From Pirellulaceae bacterium (GTDB lineage Bacteria; Planctomycetota; Planctomycetia; Pirellulales; Pirellulaceae), in assembly GCA_016784735.1 (NCBI GenBank), contig JADHUC010000078.1, positions 1 to 39,929 of the forward strand: a stretch of 39,929 nt of DNA. Reading direction: 5' to 3'. Below are positions 16,511-23,298 of the stretch, one piece after another. Each line of letters starts with the position of its first letter. The stretch's first letter is position 1. A program made the position numbers and the translations under genes. The notes beneath the pieces were generated by a model. The model searched no databases. It was not told where the DNA came from and saw only the letters and a list, made by a program, of their open reading frames with translations.

Positions 16511-16887
16511 CATCACCTCCAATTGTTTCGACATACCATTGTGTCACGCATCCTCTCATTCATGCAAGCTGTCTCGGTAGGTCCCGCTTGCCGAGCGGGA
16601 CCTGGAATTCTACCGCTGGAGTTCACGCTTCAGCGTGTCTTTCGGCACGCTGAAGCGTGAACTCCAGCAACCCAAAGGTCCCTTCCGGCAGAAGGGACCT
16701 ACTTCGACTCTTCCTTCAAGAAGAAATACGTCTTGGGCGTGGAAAGCCGCGGACGCCATGCTACGATGATGCGCATGTCGAGGGTGCCAAGGAAAACCAT
16801 CCGCGTGACGCGAGACGATTGTTAGTGTTCCGGCACATGTGACTTTGGCCGTTTGCGCTTCAACGATTTAGTTCAAGGAGATCAGCA
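16511..16887. repeat. Intergenic region with three consecutive perfect hairpins
   Basis: This divergent gap holds, in order: a 9-bp stem GGTCCCGCT/AGCGGGACC (16580-16602), a 22-bp perfect stem CTGGAGTTCACGCTTCAGCG.../...CGCTGAAGCGTGAACTCCAG (16616-16667, loop of 8) and a 10-bp stem AGGTCCCTTC/GAAGGGACCT (16676-16700). The first and third share the GTAGGTCCC theme. The rest of the gap, to the AAGGAG at 16876-16881 before the fucosidase gene, contains nothing I can name. Confidence 0.7.
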
Positions 16888-18636
16888 ATGTCAAACAGAT
16901 ACCATGACACGATTGCCCGTTGGCAGCCCCGAGCCATCGCCCTTTTCATCGTTGTCTCGATGGTCTCCGCTTCGGTACTGCGCGGTGCAGAAGATGACCA
17001 ATCGGCCGAATGGGACATGCTCACGGCCAAACCGGGGATTGTCGAGGCGTGGCAGGGCATGCGGTTGGGCATGTTCGTCTGCTGGGGGCCGGTGACGCTG
17101 ACAGGGCTGGAAATCGGTTGGTCGCGCGGTGCACCGCGAGGCGGCGAGTTCCGAGTCCGGGAAGGTCAGGGGCCAACGCCGGTCGACGAATACGACAATC
17201 TGTACAAGAAATGGCAGCCGGATAAGTTCGACGCTCGCCGGTGGGTGAAGGTCGCCAAGGATGCCGGTGCCAAGTACATGATCTTCCTGGTCAAGCATCA
17301 CGACGGATTCTGCCTGTATGATTCCAAACTGACCGACTACAAGAGCACCGGTGCCGAATCGGCCTGGAAACACGACGTGATGGCCGATATCGCCGATGCC
17401 TGTCATGCCGCTGACTTGAAGCTGATTGTGTACTACTCGCAGCCCGACTGGTACCATCCCGACTACCGCACAAAGAACCATCACCGCTACATCGAGTACT
17501 TGCACGGCCAAGTGCGCGAGCTGTTGACCAACTACGGCCGGATTGACGGATTGTGGTTCGACCTGGGCGGAAAACCCGAGGACTGGGACACGGTCAAGTT
17601 GTTCAAGATGATGCGCACGCTTCAGCCGTGGCTGATCATCAACAATCGTTGTGGGGTGCCGGGTGATTTCGATACACCCGAACAGCGCATCGGGCCATTC
17701 CAACTCGAGCGACCTTGGGAGACTTGCATGACACTCGGCACCCAGTGGTCCTGGAAGCCCGATGATCGGATCAAGTCGCTGAAAGAGTGCATCGACGTGC
17801 TGGTGACTTGTGCCGGCCGCAACGGGAATCTCGCGCTGAACACCAACCCCATGCCGAACGGCCAAATCGAACCGCGCCAGGCCGAGAGGTTTCGTGAGAT
17901 CGGCGAGTGGCTGGTGCAAAACGGCGAAAGCATCTACGGCACTTCTGGCGGACCGTTCTGGGGCCTCGGCTGTCTGAGCACTCGAAAGGACAAGACGATT
18001 TATGTCCATGTGTTGAAATGGTACGAAGATACTCTCGTGCTGCCCGCCATACCGAAAAAGATCTTGTCCCACTCGTTGCTACACGGTGGCACAGCCACGT
18101 TGAAACAGACCGACGAGCAAATCGAGGTTCACGTTCCCGTCGAACACCGGCAGGACTTGGACACAATCATCGTCCTCAATCTGGACGAATCGGCAGTGGA
18201 CATCGCGCCGTTACATGTTGTCGCGTGGGGGCCGTTGACGTACCGTCGCAAGGTAACTGCCTCGCACATCTACGACCGCAACCCCCAAGCCACCGCCCGC
18301 TACCGCCCGGAGAACGCGGTGGACGGAGATCCAAGAAGCGGCTGGACTTTCAATCCGGGAATCAAGTCGGCGTCGATCGAGGTCGACCTGGGCAAGCCAT
18401 TCACCTTCGACCGCGCGTGGATCAACGAGCCGTACGATCGGATTCAGAAATTCGAATTGCAGGCGAAGCAGGGCGATGATTGGCAGACGTTTCACTCGGG
18501 TACAACGATCGGCGAGGACTTCAACGTCGAGTTTCCGCCCGTGACCGCCCAACACGTGCGATTGCAAGTACTAGACACGACCATCAATCCACTGGTCGGA
18601 GAATTCCACCTGTTTCGGGTGAGGGATTCCCAATAA
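16888..18636 (+). CDS. Alpha-L-fucosidase (GH29) with C-terminal discoidin-like domain
   Basis: A 582-residue exported protein with AAGGAG upstream. The signal peptide spans about residues 1-33 (IALFIVVSMVSASVLRGAE). The GH29 barrel shows MRLGMFVCWGP (58-68), the KHHDGFCLYDS motif (136-146), LIVYYSQPDWYH (179-190) and RIDGLWFDLGG (218-228), where D225 is the expected nucleophile. The C-terminal 130 residues (KVTASHIYD, PENAVDGDPRSGWTF, VRLQVLDTTINPLVGEF) resemble an F5/8 type C, carbohydrate-binding, domain. GH29 retaining enzymes release L-fucose from glycans. Replacement of the common WFDGG by WFDLGG is normal for many relatives. It lies beside lyase and sialidase-like genes but on the opposite strand, with its own upstream region. 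Confidence 0.9.
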   Translation: MSNRYHDTIARWQPRAIALFIVVSMVSASVLRGAEDDQSAEWDMLTAKPGIVEAWQGMRLGMFVCWGPVTLTGLEIGWSRGAPRGGEFRVREGQGPTPVDEYDNLYKKWQPDKFDARRWVKVAKDAGAKYMIFLVKHHDGFCLYDSKLTDYKSTGAESAWKHDVMADIADACHAADLKLIVYYSQPDWYHPDYRTKNHHRYIEYLHGQVRELLTNYGRIDGLWFDLGGKPEDWDTVKLFKMMRTLQPWLIINNRCGVPGDFDTPEQRIGPFQLERPWETCMTLGTQWSWKPDDRIKSLKECIDVLVTCAGRNGNLALNTNPMPNGQIEPRQAERFREIGEWLVQNGESIYGTSGGPFWGLGCLSTRKDKTIYVHVLKWYEDTLVLPAIPKKILSHSLLHGGTATLKQTDEQIEVHVPVEHRQDLDTIIVLNLDESAVDIAPLHVVAWGPLTYRRKVTASHIYDRNPQATARYRPENAVDGDPRSGWTFNPGIKSASIEVDLGKPFTFDRAWINEPYDRIQKFELQAKQGDDWQTFHSGTTIGEDFNVEFPPVTAQHVRLQVLDTTINPLVGEFHLFRVRDSQ

Positions 18637-18680
18637 TCGCTTGCCAGCGGCCGGCACCAGCGCAGGTGAGATGGTTTCCC

Positions 18681-18770
18681 CGTTTAACCCGAAGCCGGAG
18701 GCGACGTCGGGCGCCGCAAGTGGACAGTCTGTCCCGCTGCCCGCCGTCGCCTCCGGCTTCGGGTTAAACG
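18681..18770. repeat. Perfect 26-bp inverted repeat, 38-nt spacer
   Basis: The arms are 18681-18706 and 18745-18770, exact reverse complements carrying GTTTAACCCGAAGCCGGAGG. It lies between the convergent ends of the fucosidase gene and a small membrane-protein gene, and its right arm contains the stop codon (18764-18766) and last codons of the latter. It may serve as a bidirectional terminator. The AACCCGAAGC core is shared with the hairpin at 37713-37775. Confidence 0.8.
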
Positions 18771-19081
18771 GCATCGGACCTGCTGCGTCTGTGGGCCAGA
18801 CATCGCTTTGCTGTCAAGTAGAACATCGCAGCCAGTACACAGATCGGTGTTCCCAAGACGAAGCCGAAGTAGCAGGCCGTATAGCCAACGCCGAACAGAA
18901 TCGCTTGCTCACGGCTTGCTGCAACTTCTGGGACCGAGCCTGACAGAACGCTCGTGTGCGGCCGCAGGCCGGCAAGATGGACAACGGTGAAAGCGATGGC
19001 TAGCAGCACGCCTATCCCAAAAAGTCCGCGAGCCAGTCCGTCCCGCCACCACGGCGAGTTCGTGGGTTGCGAAGTGCTCAC
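18764..19081 (-). CDS. Small membrane protein, unknown function
   Basis: A 105-residue protein with two strong hydrophobic segments (about 17-38, ARGLFGIGVLLAIAFTVVHLAG, and about 62-88, LFGVGYTACYFGFVLGTPICVLAAMFYL) separated by a polar loop. Its ATG overlaps the stop of the upstream gene by 4 nt (ATGA), so it is translationally coupled to the LinD-like protein and probably works with it. The gene ends inside an arm of an inverted repeat, so its last residues (SDAV) and stop are repeat-encoded; the ancestral C-terminus may have differed. No family recognised. Confidence 0.7.
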   Translation of the reverse strand: MSTSQPTNSPWWRDGLARGLFGIGVLLAIAFTVVHLAGLRPHTSVLSGSVPEVAASREQAILFGVGYTACYFGFVLGTPICVLAAMFYLTAKRCLAHRRSRSDAV

Positions 19082-20262
19082 CGTGTGTTTCCTTCAGTGA
19101 TTCGCTCCAACAACGGCCCCTGCACGCAGGCGTACAGCATGACTGCGTCCCCGACCTGGTTGCTGGCGGCAAAACGCATTTGACCATCTTCCCGGACTGG
19201 AAACGCCGCGAAGTGGACCGTCGTGAGGAGTTCGCGGAGATACGGCTCGTCGTCGAACGCGCCGGCACCAACGAGGGCCAAACCACTGGAACCGGGGCTG
19301 GCGTCCAGGAAAGGAATCACCGGCCCGGAATCGACGTCCATGACGCCCTCCCACGAGTGTGGCCATTCTCTGGCAAACCCAAAACCTAGAATCGTGACTC
19401 CCAATTCCGTCTTTGCGCGGGCGTACTGATCGCGGGCAAAGTCGTCGTCCACAAACCGCAGGCAGTGGACCGCCATCCAGATGCTGCTCCCTTCCGGCCC
19501 GTCCAAGTGCCGGCCATCCACGGTGAAAGAGGAAACGAGCAGTCCGGTCTTTGGGTCGACAAGCCGGTCCTTTGCCATAACCAGCCAGTCGCGAACAAAC
19601 GTCGAATGGTCGCGACCGTCGATGGCGTCAGACATGCGAACCGCGGCCACAGCGACTGTGTTGCAGAAGATCCAGCACTCATCGGGATAGCTTTCCGCGC
19701 AGTTCACGGGGCCTGCCTGCATTTGAGCCACTACGGTGTTTATGCGATCTGCCAGAAGAGGCTTGTAGCGGTCCGCAACCTGGACGGTCTGGCGAGACGC
19801 GAGCATCATGGCAATCTCGCCATCGACAAAAAGGCTGCGTTTGGGATCCACAAGAAACGGGCCATTCCTCGCATAATCCAGCAGGAAGTAATACATGCCC
19901 CTCTCGGACTCCACACGCAACGTGTCGTCGATGACGTGGTCCATGACCGCGAGATACTCCGCTTGCCGGTCGGGCTCGCTGATTGCCATATTGGCCAGCG
20001 ACATCACGAGAAATGTCCGTCCCATGAAATCCCATTCGGGGTTGCTTTCGCGCATCGCGTCGATCTCTGCGGCGCGGCTATTCTCGACGGCCCACAGATC
20101 GAGATGCCGCTCAGCAAGCTCAATGACATTGGCACGTCCCTCGGCCGGACCTCGATAGTCGTCCAAGTCCGGCACAAAGAACAGATGCACGCAAGGCAAC
20201 CACGCAGCGCATGCGAGGACCAACGAAAATAGGCAGATCGTTAGTCGTACCGGCAATCTCAT
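19078..20262 (-). CDS. LinD-like (alpha/alpha)6-barrel protein, membrane-anchored or exported
   Basis: A 394-residue protein with an N-terminal hydrophobic segment (LTICLFSLVLACAAWLPCVHLFF) and a helical body. By eye it shares spacing and motifs with linalool dehydratase/isomerase: ESYPDECWIFCNTVAVAAVRM against EPDNYFVQCNSVAYLSLWV, and DRLVDPKTGLLVSSFT against KDLIDPERGAFYLSY, each at the matching place. The likely acid D194 and the cysteine after WIF are in the equivalent places. The family fold is an (alpha/alpha)6 barrel; there is no reason to expect linalool as substrate in this organism. It is coupled to the downstream small membrane protein by a 4-nt overlap. Family assignment is from remembered sequence similarity and needs a profile search; true function unknown. 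Confidence 0.6.
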   Translation of the reverse strand: MRLPVRLTICLFSLVLACAAWLPCVHLFFVPDLDDYRGPAEGRANVIELAERHLDLWAVENSRAAEIDAMRESNPEWDFMGRTFLVMSLANMAISEPDRQAEYLAVMDHVIDDTLRVESERGMYYFLLDYARNGPFLVDPKRSLFVDGEIAMMLASRQTVQVADRYKPLLADRINTVVAQMQAGPVNCAESYPDECWIFCNTVAVAAVRMSDAIDGRDHSTFVRDWLVMAKDRLVDPKTGLLVSSFTVDGRHLDGPEGSSIWMAVHCLRFVDDDFARDQYARAKTELGVTILGFGFAREWPHSWEGVMDVDSGPVIPFLDASPGSSGLALVGAGAFDDEPYLRELLTTVHFAAFPVREDGQMRFAASNQVGDAVMLYACVQGPLLERITEGNTR

Positions 20263-20463
20263 TGTCCGATTTTGTCGTTCTGTGGCAGATGCCGCGGAAA
20301 AGGTAGCGGCATAGATCTAGCATAACGCGGATTGACGGTCCAAGCAAAACACCGCGAGGATCTCCTTCGCCCGTTTCTTTATGGTATCCTAGGTGGCAGA
20401 ATCGAACTGGCCAAACCACTGGTGTCAAACCACAACAACCCACAGTCGTCGATGGAGACAGCC

Positions 20464-21816
20464 ATGTCGGAAATCACTCGTAGGACATTTGTCAACACGT
20501 CGGTGAAAAGTGCCGCCGCATTGGGCGCGGGAGCATCGGCGCTGTCCGCTGCACGTCTGGCGCAAGCCGGATCGGCCAACGCGAAGGTGGTGCTGGCGTT
20601 GATCGGCGCGGGCGGACGTGGTTCCGGTCTGATCGCGGGAATGACCGGTCTGGAAAACGTCCAGACCAAGTGCGTCTGCGAAGTCAACGACTCGCGCGGC
20701 GGTGCCGCAATCCGCAGCCTGGAAAGCACCCAAGGTTTTGCTCCCAAGCGGGTTGTCGACATACGTGAAGTCCTGGACGACAAAGACGTGAACGCAGTCG
20801 TAGTTGCCACCCCCGAACACTGGCACGCCCTGGCGACCGTCTGGGCCTGCCAGGCCGGCAAGGACGTGTATGTCGAGAAGAACATCTCGTTGACCGTCTG
20901 GGAAGGACGAAAGATGGTCGAGGCCGCTCGTAAGTACGATCGCATCGTTCAAGCCGGCACCCAAAACCGCAGTGCCCCATACGCCTCTTCTGCGCGGGAG
21001 TATATCGCCAGCGGCCAACTGGGAAAGGTCGTGCACGTAAAGGTATTCAACCTGCTTGGCGGAGGCCGCTGGAATCCGTCGGCAGACCGCGATCTACCAT
21101 CGGGCCTGGACTGGGACCGCTGGCTGGGCCCGGCGCCCGAACGCCCGTACAACCCCGGCCGCATGGGGTGGTACAGTTGGTGGGACTACTCGGGCGGAGC
21201 GTTGGCCGGCGACGGTTCTCATCAGCTCGACCTGGCGCGAATGGTGATTGGTGACCCACCGCACCCGAAAGCCGTCTATTGTGCCGGAGGGAACCTCGCT
21301 TGGGGTTCAGAGCGTGAAACGCCCGAGATGCAAGCCGTGACCTACGATTTCGGCGAGTTCACCATGACCTGCGAGAATTCCACCTTCCCGCCGTACACGT
21401 CGAAAACGCCGGGACAGATTCGCATGGGCGACGAGTTTCCGTCCTGGCCGCAAAACGCCACGCGAATCGAAATCTACGGGACCAAACAGATGATGTACGT
21501 CGGGCGCCACGGTGGCGGTTGGCAGGTCATGGTCGGCGGCGGCAAGGTCGTGGCCCAAGAGCCCGGTATCCATCCCGACCGTTGGCACCAACCGAATTTC
21601 ATCGACTGCATCCGCTCGCGAAAACAACCCAACGCCGATGTGGAGCAGGGCCACCTGAGTGCCAGCTTGGTGCACCTGGGCAATCTCGCCTACCGGGCCG
21701 GCAACAGACAGTTGGTGTTCGACGCTGTCACAGAGTCGTTCACCAACGACGAATCTGCCAACCGGATGCTGAAGCCGGAATACCGCAAGCACTACCGCAT
21801 TCCAGACGAGGTGTGA
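20464..21816 (+). CDS. Gfo/Idh/MocA-family oxidoreductase with Tat signal
   Basis: A 450-residue protein from ATG 20464 (GGAGA upstream); the frame is open back to 20332, but that stretch does not look coding. The N-terminus has a twin-arginine signal (ITRRTFVNTSVKSAAALGAG). The Rossmann fold starts with LALIGAGGRGSGLIAGM, followed by VVVATPEHWHALATVWACQ and VYVEKNISLTVWEGRKM, where the usual EKP catalytic motif reads EKN but the lysine remains. GTQNRS, GSHQLDLARMVIG and a C-terminal NFIDCIRSRKQPNADVEQGH are typical of the planctomycete branch. Such enzymes act as NAD(P)-dependent sugar oxidoreductases or glycosidases of the GH109 type. The exported form presumably carries its cofactor through Tat. 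Substrate unknown. Confidence 0.9.
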   Translation: MSEITRRTFVNTSVKSAAALGAGASALSAARLAQAGSANAKVVLALIGAGGRGSGLIAGMTGLENVQTKCVCEVNDSRGGAAIRSLESTQGFAPKRVVDIREVLDDKDVNAVVVATPEHWHALATVWACQAGKDVYVEKNISLTVWEGRKMVEAARKYDRIVQAGTQNRSAPYASSAREYIASGQLGKVVHVKVFNLLGGGRWNPSADRDLPSGLDWDRWLGPAPERPYNPGRMGWYSWWDYSGGALAGDGSHQLDLARMVIGDPPHPKAVYCAGGNLAWGSERETPEMQAVTYDFGEFTMTCENSTFPPYTSKTPGQIRMGDEFPSWPQNATRIEIYGTKQMMYVGRHGGGWQVMVGGGKVVAQEPGIHPDRWHQPNFIDCIRSRKQPNADVEQGHLSASLVHLGNLAYRAGNRQLVFDAVTESFTNDESANRMLKPEYRKHYRIPDEV

Positions 21817-21969
21817 AGTCCGGCCGCTGCGGTCAGGCGACAAACTTGTGACGTGCGGCTATGATCCTGAGTGATTTCGGCAAGGATCCGCCAACTGCCG
21901 GTCTTGTAGATTGCATCGATGCCCCACGCGCTCACGGTGATAGGCCGACCACAGCTACTTGCGGCGTCT

Positions 21970-22110
21970 TCAGTCCAGCCGGCTCTGGACGCCTCGGCCT
22001 CCGCGATTGAGTACGTGCGTGTAAACCGTGGTCGTGTCCAAGTACCATGCCCCAGCAACGCCTGGACCGTGCGGATGTCAAGACCTGCCCACGCCCCCCG
22101 CTTGAATTCG
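21970..22110 (-). pseudogene. Frameshifted C-terminal remnant of a tyrosine recombinase
   Basis: Reading leftward, one frame gives AGLDIRTVQALLGHGTW (about 22030-22095), the box around the catalytic H/R of tyrosine recombinases. A different frame continues with TVYTHVLNRGGRGVQSRLD and a stop at 21970-21972, the family's tyrosine motif and usual C-terminus. The two halves are joined through a small frameshift. The fragment overlaps the last codons of the acetate kinase gene, so no intact recombinase remains. Between 21817 and 21969 I see nothing recognisable. Confidence 0.75.
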
Positions 22111-23298
22111 CTCGACGGTCTGCTTGGCGATTTCGAGTTCTTCGTCGGTGGGAACGACAAGAACTTTGACAGTGCTACCGTCGGCATGTATCTCGAATAC
22201 CTCGTCCGATCGCTGTGAGTTTCTTTCCGGATCAATGGCGATACCCAGGTTGTGCAGGCCTTCGCACGAGCGGGCGCGGACGAGCGGCGAATTCTCCCCG
22301 ATTCCCGCGGTGAACACGAGGGCATCGACGTGCCCCAGTACGGCGTAGTAGGCACCGATGTATTTCTTCGTTCGGTGCGCGTACATGTCGACGGCCAATT
22401 GGGCCGCCTCGTCGCCGGATTCGGCTCGCTGTTCGATCACCCGCATGTCGTTGTCGCCGCAAATGCCTTTGAGCCCGCTCTCCTTGTTCAACTTGGCTTC
22501 GATCTGCTCGTTCGACCAGCCGGTCAAACGAGCCATGTGAAAGACGATGGCCGGGTCCAAGTCCCCGCAACGCGTGCCCATGATCAGGCCGGATAACGGC
22601 GTCATTCCCATGGATGTATCCACGCTTTTGCCTTGCCGGATGGCGCCGGCGCTGGCACCGTTGCCCAAGTGCAAAACGATCTGATTCAGCGAATCGAAAG
22701 GCCGATCCAGAAACCTCGCTGTCCGTTTGGCAACGTAATGGAGCGACGTGCCGTGAAAGCCATACTGCCGAACGTGGCACGAACGGTACAGCTCGCGCGG
22801 AACGGCATAGTGATAAACATACGGCGGGATCGTGTGATGAAACGCCGTATCGAACACGGCCACCTGGGGCACGCCAGGGAAACCGGCTAAAGCCAGCTCC
22901 ATACCCGCGACCATGACCGGGTTGTGCAACGGCGCGAGCGGAGTCAGTCCGCGAATCGTCTCCAGTACGGCGGCGTCGATCAAGGTGGGTTCCCGAAATG
23001 CCTCGCCGCCATGTGCCAGGCGGTGGCCTATGCCGTACAGGTCGCTCGGGTCCTGGTATGCCTTTGTTTGCTGCAGTATCGCGCCGATTCGGTCCATGCC
23101 CTGCCGGTGATCGGCCACGGACGTCTCGTCGATGATTTCGTCAAATTCGCCGCTGCCGTTCCGATGACGATGGCAAAGGCGGCTTTCCGATTCGCCGATC
23201 CGCTCCAGCAACCCCGTTGCCAACGTGGCGCGGTCGCGCATGTCGAACAGTTCATACTTGATCGAAGAACTTCCGAAATTGAAAACCAATATTCTCAT
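22078..23298 (-). CDS. ackA: Acetate kinase
   Basis: A 406-residue ASKHA-fold kinase. Visible motifs are NFGSSSIKYELF (7-18, phosphate 1), GHRLAHGG, DTAFHHTIPPYVYHYAVP, GFHGTSLHYV, IVLHLGNGASAGAI, DTSMGMTPLSGLIMGTRCGDLDP and FTAGIGENS. These cover the nucleotide- and acetyl-binding sites. It interconverts acetyl phosphate and ADP with acetate and ATP. Its ATG overlaps the pta stop by 4 nt (ATGA), so the two are co-translated, with pta first. The final residues (GGVGRS) after QTVERIQA lie in DNA that in another frame belongs to an integrase remnant, so the natural C-terminus seems to have been rewritten by a recombination event. The catalytic body is intact. Confidence 0.95.
   Translation of the reverse strand: MRILVFNFGSSSIKYELFDMRDRATLATGLLERIGESESRLCHRHRNGSGEFDEIIDETSVADHRQGMDRIGAILQQTKAYQDPSDLYGIGHRLAHGGEAFREPTLIDAAVLETIRGLTPLAPLHNPVMVAGMELALAGFPGVPQVAVFDTAFHHTIPPYVYHYAVPRELYRSCHVRQYGFHGTSLHYVAKRTARFLDRPFDSLNQIVLHLGNGASAGAIRQGKSVDTSMGMTPLSGLIMGTRCGDLDPAIVFHMARLTGWSNEQIEAKLNKESGLKGICGDNDMRVIEQRAESGDEAAQLAVDMYAHRTKKYIGAYYAVLGHVDALVFTAGIGENSPLVRARSCEGLHNLGIAIDPERNSQRSDEVFEIHADGSTVKVLVVPTDEELEIAKQTVERIQAGGVGRS

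Noticed and set aside
16580..16700. Hairpins read as a CRISPR array
   Set aside because: The units are palindromes of different sequence and length with no regular spacers and no cas genes nearby.
16891..18072. Minus-strand reading frame of about 393 aa
   Set aside because: Covers the alpha-L-fucosidase gene, which has clear GH29 motifs and a ribosome-binding site.
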